5,635 nt of DNA, taken from assembly GCF_938030725.1 (NCBI RefSeq), contig NZ_CALHIQ010000064.1, positions 1-5,635 of the forward strand, read 5' to 3'. The translations under genes were made by a program, and so were the position numbers. The stretch comes from an uncultured Fretibacterium sp. (GTDB taxonomy: Bacteria; Synergistota; Synergistia; Synergistales; Aminobacteriaceae). The notes beneath the pieces were generated by a model. The model had not been told where the DNA came from, did no database searches, and saw only the letters and a program-made list of their open reading frames with translations. Below, in pieces: positions 1-5,529 of the stretch (position 1 is the stretch's first letter; each line of letters starts with the position of its first letter).

Positions 1-95
1 CGATCGCGAAGATGGACCTGGGCCGCAGCGAGATCGTGGATCACGGCGACCCCGCTTTTGTAAGGATGCTTCACGGGCTGAAAATTCACGAGTAA
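1..95 (+). CDS. C-terminal end of an unidentified protein (partial)
   Basis: The frame whose first full codon is at position 3 gives 30 residues and a TAA stop at 93-95. The tail reads IAKMDLGRSEIVDH and ends in LHGLKIHE, a normal protein-like composition. A second frame is also open across this stretch and runs into the downstream dehydrogenase frame, but its translation is dominated by Arg, Pro and Ser and looks non-coding. The stop is followed after 56 bases by the dehydrogenase start with its own ribosome-binding site, so the two genes may be co-transcribed. I do not recognise the family from this short end, and the rest of the gene lies left of the window. Confidence 0.6.
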   Translation, partial: IAKMDLGRSEIVDHGDPAFVRMLHGLKIHE

Positions 96-137
96 GGCGG
101 GCTGCGTCGGACTCGCCGGTGAAAACAGCGAACGCAT

Positions 138-144
138 CGGAGGG
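138..144 (+). promoter_or_regulatory. Ribosome-binding site deciding the Fe-ADH start
   Basis: CGGAGGG lies 7 bases before the ATG at 152. It supports that start over the in-frame GTG at 119, which has no comparable purine-rich site at the right distance and would add 11 residues unlike the family's N-terminus. Confidence 0.75.
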
Positions 145-151
145 ACGAACC

Positions 152-1321
152 ATGAACCGATTTGTCTTCGAGAATTCCACAAAGGCCTATTTTGGAGAGG
201 GGTGCGTGAAGGAACACCTGCCCCGTCTGCTCGAGGCGTACGAGGGCAATGTGATGCTGGCTTACGGCGGCGGCTCCATCAAGAGGAACGGCGCCTATGA
301 CGATATCATGGGGGTTCTGAATGGCGCAGGAAGGAATGTCGTGGAGTTCACCGGCATCATGGCGAACCCGACCTACGCGAAGGTGATGGAGGGCGCGACC
401 CTCGCGAGGTCCGAAAATATCGGCCTGATCCTCGGTGCGGGCGGCGGGTCGGTGATGGATTGCTGCAAGGCCATCTCCCTGGCGGCGGTCTACGATGGCG
501 ACGTCTGGAGCGAGTTCTGGGCCAAGCCCGGCGTCATCGACTTCGAGCTCCTGCCTCTCGGCGTGATCGTGACCGTCGCAGGAACGGGCAGCGAGATGAA
601 CGGGGGCTCCGTCATCACGAACGAGAGCTTGAAGGTCAAGACCGGCCGGGACTATCCCGCGTGCAATCCCAAATTTGCCCTCCTCGACCCCGCCTACACA
701 TACAGCGTCCCGGCGAGGCAGACGGCCTCCGGCGGATTCGACATCCTGTCGCACGTTATGGAGACCTATTTCAGCGAGCCCAACGAGGATAACGTGTCGG
801 ACGACATCTCGGAGGCGTTGATGAGGAGCGTCATCCGCAACCTTCCCGCAGCGCTGAAGAACCCAAAGGACGGCGTTGCGCGGAGCAACCTCCTGTGGGC
901 GTCCACGATGGGCGAGAACCGGATTATCAAGCTGGGCAAACGCATGGACTTCGAGTGCCATCAGATGGAGCACCAGCTCGGCGCATACCTGAACTGCAAT
1001 CACGGCGAGGGGCTTGCCGTCCTGCACCCTGTCTATTACCGCCATATCTACAGGGACGGGCTTCCAAAATTCCGCCGCTTCGCCGTCAACGTGTGGGGCA
1101 TCCCGCCGGAGGAAAAAAGCGATGAGGCGTTGGCCCTTGCCGGAGTGGAGGCGCTGGCGAAGTTCATCGGTGATATCGGCCTGCCCGCGACGCTCCGTCA
1201 GCTCGGGGCGAACGCGGAGACGGACCTGAAGCAAATTGCGGATTCGTGCGCTATCGCTCCGGGCAGCTATCGCCGGATGACGCACGAGGAAATTCTGCAG
1301 ATCTTCGAGGAGTGTTTTTAA
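152..1321 (+). CDS. Iron-containing alcohol dehydrogenase (BDH/YqhD/FucO-like)
   Basis: This is a 389-residue cytoplasmic enzyme of the group III metal-dependent alcohol dehydrogenases, which interconvert primary alcohols and aldehydes with NAD(P)H. Length and architecture are complete. The N-terminal dinucleotide-binding half has GGGSIKRNG (39-47) and GAGGGSVMD (95-103), then the TVAGTGSEMN motif (141-150). The helical C-terminal half carries the metal ligands: Asp197 and His201 in GFDILSH, His270 in FECH, and His284 in NCNHGEG. The conserved active-site His274 is in EHQLGAY. The 4- and 14-residue spacings match FucO and YqhD, so I expect an active enzyme. The GGGS-Lys turn instead of an acidic residue after the first strand resembles NADPH-preferring YqhD/BdhA members, which is an inference. 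Substrate cannot be read from sequence; butanol/aldehyde and fucO-like roles are all possible. It sits 56 bases after the partial gene and 93 before the esterase on the same strand. Confidence 0.95.
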   Translation: MNRFVFENSTKAYFGEGCVKEHLPRLLEAYEGNVMLAYGGGSIKRNGAYDDIMGVLNGAGRNVVEFTGIMANPTYAKVMEGATLARSENIGLILGAGGGSVMDCCKAISLAAVYDGDVWSEFWAKPGVIDFELLPLGVIVTVAGTGSEMNGGSVITNESLKVKTGRDYPACNPKFALLDPAYTYSVPARQTASGGFDILSHVMETYFSEPNEDNVSDDISEALMRSVIRNLPAALKNPKDGVARSNLLWASTMGENRIIKLGKRMDFECHQMEHQLGAYLNCNHGEGLAVLHPVYYRHIYRDGLPKFRRFAVNVWGIPPEEKSDEALALAGVEALAKFIGDIGLPATLRQLGANAETDLKQIADSCAIAPGSYRRMTHEEILQIFEECF

Positions 1322-1322
1322 C

Positions 1323-1402
1323 AGGCACGAAGAAACCGGTTTTGTTGCCTCGTTTGCGTCATGCTGAGGAGTGGCGGAAGCCCCTCGCCGAAGACATGGG
1401 GA
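1323..1402. repeat. Structured intergenic segment between Fe-ADH and esterase genes
   Basis: The gap begins with an imperfect inverted repeat: AGGCA at 1323-1327 pairs with TGCCT at 1346-1350 around the perfect palindrome AAACCGGTTT (1333-1342). No T-run follows, so it is not a standard intrinsic terminator. From 1359 comes GTCATGCTGAGGAG and later CGCCGAAGACATGGGG. This wording resembles short dispersed intergenic repeats that start GTCATGCTGAG in various bacteria. That resemblance is from memory, and only a genome search could show that it is a repeat here. Confidence 0.25.
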
Positions 1403-1407
1403 AGGAG
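1402..1407 (+). promoter_or_regulatory. Ribosome-binding site deciding the esterase start
   Basis: AAGGAG lies 7 bases before the ATG at 1415. The in-frame ATG at 1361 lacks such a site and would place 18 residues in front of a textbook signal peptide, so 1415 is chosen. Confidence 0.85.
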
Positions 1408-1414
1408 TGCGGAT

Positions 1415-3097
1415 ATGAGAAGAATCTTTGCCTTTGCGGCGTTGGCCTTGACGGTGGGATTGATGGGGGGCGCTGCGGCCCGGGCGGCTGCGCCCGGGGA
1501 TGCGGCCGGCACGTCGACGGCCGGGCCCGGCGTCGCGGTGGTGCGGACCGAAGCGGGCGAGGTGCAGGGGTACGTGCGAAACGGCGTCTACACCTACCAC
1601 GGGGTTCCCTACGCGGAAGCGAAGGAGCGGTTCGTTCCGGCGGAGAAGGTCACGCCGTGGGAGGGCGTCAGGCTGGCCTTCAATTACGGACCGATCGCCC
1701 CTCAGGTATGGCTGGGCGGAATGGGAAGTGGCTGGGACAACCCGCCGCGAAGTTTCAGGCAGGACAACAATTGCCAGAACCTCAACGTCTGGACGCCCGG
1801 TATCGGCGATGATGGGAAGCGACCGGTTATGGTCTGGCTGCACGGAGGCGGCTTCTCCACGGGGGCCTCGGCGATCGAGGAGGTCTACGACGGCGCAAAC
1901 CTTGCCCGTAGGGGCGATGTGGTCGTCGTCTCGGTAAACCATAGGTTGAACATCGTCGGGCACCTCGACCTCTCGCGTTTTGGCGAAAAATATAAGCGCT
2001 CGGCCAACGTCGGCGTCATGGACCTGGTAGATGCGCTCCGCTGGATTCGTGACAACATCGCACCGTTCGGCGGAGATCCCGAAAACGTCACGCTATTCGG
2101 CGAGTCGGGCGGCGGAGCCAAGGTGCTGGCGCTCATGACGGCGCCGGAGGCGAAGGGCCTGTTCAAGCGCGGCATCGTGGAGAGCGGCGCGACGGAACGG
2201 ATGGGCGTGACCTTCACCTCGCGTGAGGTCAGCGAGAGGATCACGGATCACGTCCTTGAGGAGCTGGGGATGGGCTCGGGGGACGTTGAAGCGCTGCAGA
2301 CCATGCCCTACGAGGAGCTGGTGAAGGCGTCGGAGAGGGCGCTTGCGCGGACCGCTGAAGAGATGAAGCTGCCGGCGCCTCTCGGCGGTGGATACGGCCT
2401 TTACTGGGAACCTGTCGTTGACGGCGATTTTCTGCCGACGAGTCCTGTGACGAAGGATGGTTTTGCAGCGGCGGGGAAGGACGTGGCTCTCCTGATCGGC
2501 TCGAACCTCACGGAGTGGACGGCGGTTGACCAGCTCCGCGATATGGGGCGGGCACAGTTCGACAACCAGAACACGTGGAGCCCGGAGGAGACGGACAGGC
2601 GGCTCAAGGCGGCTTACGGCGACAAGGCGGAGGAGGTCGTCAAGGCGTTCCTTGAGGCCTATCCGAACAAAAAGAGGGCTGACGCCGTGCACGTCGACTC
2701 GCGGACCATCCGCCTTCCGATGCTCAAGATCATGTCTCACAAGGCTGACCAGCGCGGCGCTCCCGTGTACGCCTACGTCTTCAGTTGGGAGTCGCCGGTG
2801 ATGAACGGTGCTCTGACCTCCTACCACACGGCGGAGATCCCCTTCGTCTTCCACAACATCGACCGTGCCGACACCATCACGGGCAACGGGCCGGACGCCA
2901 GGCTGCTGGCGGATCGCATGAGCGACGCATGGATCAACTTTGCCCGCAGCGGAAAACCAGCGGCGGAAGGCATACCGGATTGGAAGCCCTATACCCGTGA
3001 AAGCGGTGTCACGATGATCTTCGATAACGAGGTCCGATCGGCGTCCCACCACGACAGAGAACTCATGCGACTCCTTGCGCCGGATTACGAGTATTGA
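1415..3097 (+). CDS. Secreted type-B carboxylesterase (PnbA-like)
   Basis: This 560-residue alpha/beta-hydrolase of the carboxylesterase/para-nitrobenzyl esterase family hydrolyses carboxylic esters. Residues 1-24 are a Sec signal peptide: MRR, a hydrophobic core FAFAALALTVGLMGG, then a likely cut after ARA (22-24). An Ala/Gly/Thr-rich linker follows. The mature domain shows the family order: GVPYAEAKERF (63-73), LNVWTPG (123-129), the oxyanion-hole HGGGF (143-147), and the nucleophile elbow FGESGGG with Ser231. The acid residue is probably Glu367 in SNLTEW, and the catalytic His is His471 in YHTAEIPFVF. The C-terminal part DAWINFARSGKP (504-515) is also typical. The triad is complete and the length is normal. 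Cys120 is the only cysteine, so the disulfide seen in many relatives cannot form. Location is expected to be periplasmic or outside the cell. The natural substrate is not evident. It may be co-transcribed with the dehydrogenase upstream. Confidence 0.95.
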   Translation: MRRIFAFAALALTVGLMGGAAARAAAPGDAAGTSTAGPGVAVVRTEAGEVQGYVRNGVYTYHGVPYAEAKERFVPAEKVTPWEGVRLAFNYGPIAPQVWLGGMGSGWDNPPRSFRQDNNCQNLNVWTPGIGDDGKRPVMVWLHGGGFSTGASAIEEVYDGANLARRGDVVVVSVNHRLNIVGHLDLSRFGEKYKRSANVGVMDLVDALRWIRDNIAPFGGDPENVTLFGESGGGAKVLALMTAPEAKGLFKRGIVESGATERMGVTFTSREVSERITDHVLEELGMGSGDVEALQTMPYEELVKASERALARTAEEMKLPAPLGGGYGLYWEPVVDGDFLPTSPVTKDGFAAAGKDVALLIGSNLTEWTAVDQLRDMGRAQFDNQNTWSPEETDRRLKAAYGDKAEEVVKAFLEAYPNKKRADAVHVDSRTIRLPMLKIMSHKADQRGAPVYAYVFSWESPVMNGALTSYHTAEIPFVFHNIDRADTITGNGPDARLLADRMSDAWINFARSGKPAAEGIPDWKPYTRESGVTMIFDNEVRSASHHDRELMRLLAPDYEY

Positions 3098-3220
3098 GAC
3101 TGGAAAACGGCAGGGGATCCTAATGGTAAGGATAACTTTAGACTTGTAGGCAAAAGGTGATGTGCCTCGCTTTACCGCATGGAAAACGGGGATTTTCTAA
3201 AAAGAAACGAGGGACTGTTT
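3098..3220 (+). other. Leader region upstream of the flavin reductase-like gene
   Basis: This 123-base gap is visibly more AT-rich than the genes on its left. It holds an 8-codon open frame (3123-3149, MVRITLDL then TAG) preceded by AGGGGAT, and a repeated 10-mer TGGAAAACGG at 3101-3110 and 3180-3189. I see no convincing -35/-10 pair and no terminator hairpin with a T-run, so read-through from the esterase gene is possible. The mini-ORF may be chance. Confidence 0.3.
3209..3213 (+). promoter_or_regulatory. Ribosome-binding site deciding the flavin reductase-like start
   Basis: GAGGG lies 7 bases before the ATG at 3221. The in-frame ATG at 3179 would add 14 residues, and its nearest purine-rich stretch (AAAAGG, 3152-3156) ends more than 20 bases away, so 3221 is preferred. 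Confidence 0.7.
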
Positions 3221-3724
3221 ATGGAGTTTCGCGACAGGCAATATGAAGTTTTCAACATGTTCGACAAGCAATGGGCGCTGGCGACAGCGGGCACCCTGGA
3301 GGATTTTGACGGGTGTACCATTGGCTGGGGCAGCCTTGGCAGCCTCTGGGGATCGAGGAGCGACGGGCGGCTGATCGTGACGATTTACGTCAACCCTCTG
3401 CGATATACCAGCGAGTACCTGTTGAAAAACGACTGTTTCACCGTTTCTTTCTTTGAAGAAAACTATCGCCGGGATTTGTTGACGCTCGGAACGAAATCGA
3501 AACGGGATTGCGATAAATTTGCGATGACCTCGCTGACGCCGGAGAGACATGGGCAGGGCGTCGTCTTCAGTGAGGCGAACCTGACCTTTGTCTGCCGAAA
3601 GCTGTACTGGGAGCAGTTCAATCCAGATCATCTCGACTCGGAGGTCATGCGCGAGATCTACTCGAATCGCCCGCCTCATTATCAGTTCATCGGCGAGATC
3701 ATGGAGGTCCTTGACAAGCAGTGA
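3221..3724 (+). CDS. Flavin reductase-like FMN-binding split-barrel protein
   Basis: This 167-residue protein matches the small flavin reductase-like family common in anaerobes. Its members have an FMN-binding split-barrel fold and use bound flavin in redox or electron-transfer roles that are mostly unassigned. Recognisable parts in order are QWALATAGT (17-25), the nucleotide-binding region CTIGWGSLGSLWG (32-44), VTIYVNPLRYTSEYLLKND (53-71), FTVSFFEENYRRDLLTLGTKSKRD (73-96), and a C-terminal strand region with CRKLYW (125-130) and HYQFIGEI (153-160). I recall the family segment around 90-98 as LGT-x-S-G-R-D-x-D-K; here a Lys (94) replaces the Gly. No signal peptide or membrane segment is seen, so it is cytoplasmic. 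Base composition is less GC-rich than the esterase upstream. The exact reaction is unknown; a pyridoxamine-oxidase-like split barrel is the main alternative and is less likely. Confidence 0.85.
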   Translation: MEFRDRQYEVFNMFDKQWALATAGTLEDFDGCTIGWGSLGSLWGSRSDGRLIVTIYVNPLRYTSEYLLKNDCFTVSFFEENYRRDLLTLGTKSKRDCDKFAMTSLTPERHGQGVVFSEANLTFVCRKLYWEQFNPDHLDSEVMREIYSNRPPHYQFIGEIMEVLDKQ

Positions 3725-3759
3725 GGGGCGAAAAAGGGCTTTGGAAATGTTCGCTGACT

Positions 3760-3815
3760 GGCCTGATGGAACGGTGGCGGCCGACCGTGGAGGCCGCCCC
3801 TCGTTCCGTCAGGCC
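3760..3815. terminator. Large imperfect hairpin between convergent genes, possible bidirectional terminator
   Basis: The left arm 3760-3773 (GGCCTGATGGAACG) pairs with 3802-3815 (CGTTCCGTCAGGCC) through 14 positions with one G-T wobble. After a single-base bulge (3801), 3774-3782 pairs with 3792-3800 with one mismatch, leaving a 9-base loop. It begins 36 bases after the flavin reductase-like stop and lies before the end of the opposing DUF4491 gene. No T-run follows closely on either strand: AAAAA at 3821-3825 is an A-run on the plus strand and lies on the wrong side for the minus strand. A terminator role is therefore inference from position. An RNA-stabilising hairpin or a dispersed palindromic repeat are alternatives. 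Confidence 0.45.
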
Positions 3816-3957
3816 CTGTGAAAAATGAACCGAAACGGCGGGCTTTTGGTGCCACTTCTGCTGTGGCTCTGCCGGGTTGCAGAATGGCTGCTCATGTTGC
3901 TGTTCGTGGTGGGGCTTTGCCGTATGGCATGAATCTTCTCGTCACCCTGAATTGCGA

Positions 3958-4254
3958 TCATTTTCTCGGCGCTCGCTTGGGGTTTCTGGGGAACCATCCC
4001 TTTTCGACGCGCTTTGTCTGCTGCTTGAGCTCGTGGATGCTCCACAGCGAGGTGAAGCCCGCGACCCCCAGGATGGCGGAAAGCGTTGGGTCCTCCGTAA
4101 ACAAGGATGCCGTGCAGAAAACGACGCCTCCTGCGAGGAAGACCGGCCAGACCCTGTCGGAAAAATAGTACTCGCACTTGATGACGATGGGGTGGAAGAG
4201 GCCGATGAGGAGGAAGGAAGCTAAGCCGATAAGGATGCCGGACCCATTGAGCAT
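3958..4254 (-). CDS. DUF4491 family small membrane protein
   Basis: The 98-residue protein fits the DUF4491 family, whose function is unknown. Three hydrophobic segments are visible: about 5-21 (ILIGLASFLLIGLF), 35-52 (VWPVFLAGGVVFCTASLF) and 57-73 (LSAILGVAGFTSLWSI). The loop after the first has the family pattern HPIVIKCEYYF (21-31), and the C-terminus has the basic RVEKGWFPRNPKR stretch (82-94), probably cytoplasmic. Length is normal for the family. Translation starts at the ATG at 4254, with AAGGGGAA (4268-4261) 6 bases before it. The gene starts 24 bases after the stop of the methyltransferase on the same strand, so the two are very probably co-transcribed. The identification is from the recognised sequence pattern, and the role is not known. 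Confidence 0.85.
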   Translation of the reverse strand: MLNGSGILIGLASFLLIGLFHPIVIKCEYYFSDRVWPVFLAGGVVFCTASLFTEDPTLSAILGVAGFTSLWSIHELKQQTKRVEKGWFPRNPKRAPRK

Positions 4255-4278
4255 GATCGTTTCCCCTTCTGACGTCCT

Positions 4279-5124
4279 TTATATCTTGTTTGCCTGCCGT
4301 ATGTCGTAGCGCAGCATCTTGGCCCCTTTGGCCATCCCAGGGATGAGGTTCAGCAGGACGGCCCAGCCCCAGCGGCGCAGCTCCTGGTTTATGTAGTACT
4401 CGGCCTCGACGAACTTCAGCGAAGGGGCCCAGCCCTCAATGTCCCTGAGGCCGTCGAGCCCCCACGTGAACCGCACGTCGTCCCCGTACTCCCGGATCGA
4501 GTCGTGCATCTTGGAGTGACGGACCATCCAGGTCGAAACCGCGTCGAAGTGTAGCTCTGCGCCGGGGAAGCGCCTGGCCAGATTTTGAAAGAGGCCCTTG
4601 ATGTCCGCCTCGTTCAGGTACATCAGCACGCCCTCCATGATGAAGGCAAAGCGGTGCTCCGGGTAGCGCTCCAGCAGCTCGTCCATCCAGTCGGTTTCAA
4701 ACATCGAGGTGCCGATCTGGGGGTTGCGCTCCGAAGGGGGCAGGAAACGCTTCCGAACCTCCATGACGTCCGGCAGGTCCAGGTCCACCTGAACGCCCTT
4801 GCCCGCGTCCGTCCGCAGGAAGCGGTCATCCAGCCCGCAGGCCAGATGAACGACCACCGGTCTCTCCCAATCCGCAAGGATTCGCCGTGTTTCGCGGTCG
4901 AACCGGCGCGTGCGGATGATCGTTCCTATCTGTGACATCTTCTTATTTTGGAAGCGGGACATGTCCACGTCGAGCTTCTCCAGAATCTCGACCGCCTTGG
5001 GGTCCTCGATAAGACGGTCGGGCCGCTGCGTTTCCTGCGCCTTGAAGTAGAGGGTCAAAAGCGCCGTTTCCGAGACGGGCATCTTGAAGCCAAGTCCTTC
5101 AGGCGCTTCCTTAGTTTCATCCAT
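4279..5124 (-). CDS. Class I SAM-dependent methyltransferase, LCM/COG3315 type
   Basis: The 281-residue protein belongs to the leucine carboxyl methyltransferase-like group (PF04072, COG3315), O-methyltransferases that use S-adenosylmethionine; several act on small molecules or polyketides. The N-terminal helical part ends in RTRRFD (71-76). Motif I is VVVHLACGLDDRF (90-102), forming the SAM-binding loop. The next strand is VDLDLPDVMEVRKRF (113-127), whose acidic residues would bind the SAM ribose. TDWMDEL (144-150) likely contacts the adenine, and FIMEGVLMYL (161-170) is the family's post-motif strand. The C-terminal region (EAEYYINQELRRWGW, 240-254) is less conserved. No signal peptide is present, so it is cytoplasmic. 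The start at 5124 has AGGAG at 5141-5137, 12 bases away, rather far; Met15 (5082) is an alternative start with no better site. The substrate is unknown. It is followed by DUF4491 after 24 bases. Confidence 0.88.
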   Translation of the reverse strand: MDETKEAPEGLGFKMPVSETALLTLYFKAQETQRPDRLIEDPKAVEILEKLDVDMSRFQNKKMSQIGTIIRTRRFDRETRRILADWERPVVVHLACGLDDRFLRTDAGKGVQVDLDLPDVMEVRKRFLPPSERNPQIGTSMFETDWMDELLERYPEHRFAFIMEGVLMYLNEADIKGLFQNLARRFPGAELHFDAVSTWMVRHSKMHDSIREYGDDVRFTWGLDGLRDIEGWAPSLKFVEAEYYINQELRRWGWAVLLNLIPGMAKGAKMLRYDIRQANKI

Positions 5125-5154
5125 CGTCCGAACGATCTCCTCTCCGAAACCTTC

Positions 5155-5181
5155 GCTAAAATTAGCCTAAAACCAAGCTAA
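5155..5181. promoter_or_regulatory. GCTAA/TTAGC half-site cluster in the methyltransferase leader
   Basis: GCTAA at 5155-5159 and TTAGC at 5162-5166 form an inverted pair with a 2-base gap, and a third copy, GCTAA, sits at 5177-5181. The cluster lies between the predicted transcription start (near 5189) and the ribosome-binding site of the methyltransferase. It could be a repressor-binding site or a weak RNA stem in the leader. The half-sites are only 5 bases in AT-rich DNA, so chance cannot be excluded. Confidence 0.3.
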
Positions 5182-5195
5182 ATGTCATGTAATAA

Positions 5196-5223
5196 AGTGT
5201 AGCCTCAATTAACGAAAAGTCAA
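5196..5223 (-). promoter_or_regulatory. Sigma70-like promoter for the methyltransferase-DUF4491 unit
   Basis: On the minus strand TTGACT (5223-5218) is a near-consensus -35. It is followed after 16 bases by TACACT (5201-5196) as a -10. Transcription would start near 5189 and give a leader of about 65 bases before the ATG at 5124. The segment is AT-rich compared with the genes around it. Confidence 0.55.
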
Positions 5224-5232
5224 TCCGGAAGC

Positions 5233-5246
5233 GTGTCGTGTGTCGT
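5233..5246. repeat. Perfect 7-base tandem duplication GTGTCGT
   Basis: GTGTCGT occurs at 5233-5239 and again directly at 5240-5246. The second copy overlaps the outer edge of the IS-end-like array. It may be a trace of an insertion event or simple slippage. Confidence 0.4.
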
Positions 5247-5294
5247 TGCTCAGTGGTAATGTCATCCTATAAGGGGTCAGAGAAAATGTCACCG
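5241..5294. mobile_element. Possible solo terminal end of an IS21-family element
   Basis: The segment opens TGTCGTTGCT and contains two related motifs 27 bases apart: TCAGTGGTAATGTCATC (5250-5266) and TCAGAGAAAATGTCACC (5277-5293). They share 13 of 17 positions, and the second is preceded by AAGGGG. Tandem motifs of the type GGGTCA...AATGTC at the ends, starting with TG, are what I recall of IS21-family termini, where they serve as transposase-binding sites. No istA/istB coding sequence and no opposite end is present in the window, so at most this is a remnant or a non-autonomous derivative. Family assignment is inference. Confidence 0.35.
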
Positions 5295-5470
5295 CCCGCG
5301 GCAGGCAGGTTTTGGGTAATACTTGGATATGGTGTGGCGATCCTCCCGATTGCTTAAGGGGCCTCCGTCGAAAGGGGGCATGGTTGGCTGTGCTTCTTCT
5401 ACGGTTTTTTCTACGTCTAACGTGTAGCTATGGCGGGAATCCGACAGCGTTCGACAGCACAAGGATAACA
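5295..5470. other. Intergenic stretch without recognisable gene
   Basis: Between the IS-end-like array and the tRNA terminator I see no gene with a ribosome-binding site and no RNA gene. An open frame from a TTG at 5312 runs through the terminator and the tRNA, so it is not credible. A weak stem around CTACGTCTAACGTGTAG lies near 5410-5428, with two wobble pairs, and is not persuasive. Confidence 0.5.
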
Positions 5471-5496
5471 GAAAACCCCGCCTTATGGCGGGGTTT
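5471..5496 (-). terminator. Rho-independent terminator of the tRNA-Val gene
   Basis: A perfect stem, 5473-5482 (AAACCCCGCC) with 5487-5496 (GGCGGGGTTT), encloses a TTAT loop. Read on the minus strand it ends in GGCGGGGTTTTCTG, a GC-rich stem followed by a short T-run. It lies about 34 bases beyond the encoded CCA of the tRNA. On the plus strand the stem is followed by TTTATGG, so weaker plus-strand function is possible. Confidence 0.8.
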
Positions 5497-5501
5497 ATGG
5501 A

Positions 5502-5526
5502 ATAAGCCGGTGTCCTCCGGCGTTAT
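5502..5526 (-). other. Small hairpin in the tRNA 3' trailer
   Basis: GCCGG (5506-5510) pairs with CCGGC (5517-5521), and ATAA (5502-5505) with TTAT (5523-5526) across a one-base bulge. It sits between the tRNA 3' end and the terminator, where it could affect 3' trailer processing. No T-run follows, so it is not itself a terminator. Confidence 0.35.
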
Positions 5527-5529
5527 GCT

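Noticed and set aside
119..151. GTG start at 119 for the dehydrogenase
   Set aside because: The ATG at 152 has a strong site at 7-base spacing, and MNRFVFENSTKAYFG is the usual family N-terminus.
86..1963. A 625-residue open frame on the minus strand spanning the dehydrogenase and half of the esterase
   Set aside because: It lies opposite two well-recognised genes in GC-rich DNA, its translation is full of Arg, Pro and His with no recognisable domain, and it crosses gene borders. It is a shadow of plus-strand codon use.
2093..3052. A 319-residue open frame on the minus strand inside the esterase gene
   Set aside because: It is wholly antisense to a complete catalytic-triad esterase, and its product is Arg/His/Val-rich with no motif. 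It is a shadow.
3851..3867. GCCAC/GTGGC hairpin as terminator of the methyltransferase-DUF4491 unit
   Set aside because: The stem is only 5 pairs with a 7-base loop and no T-run on the minus strand.
3818..4168. A plus-strand open frame of 116 codons starting just after the large hairpin
   Set aside because: Most of it is antisense to the DUF4491 gene, it has no ribosome-binding site, and it shows no family pattern.
5241..5460. A complete MITE bounded by TGTCGTTGCT and an inverted partner near GCGTTCGACAG (5448-5458)
   Set aside because: Only about five bases match between the supposed ends, which is no better than chance.
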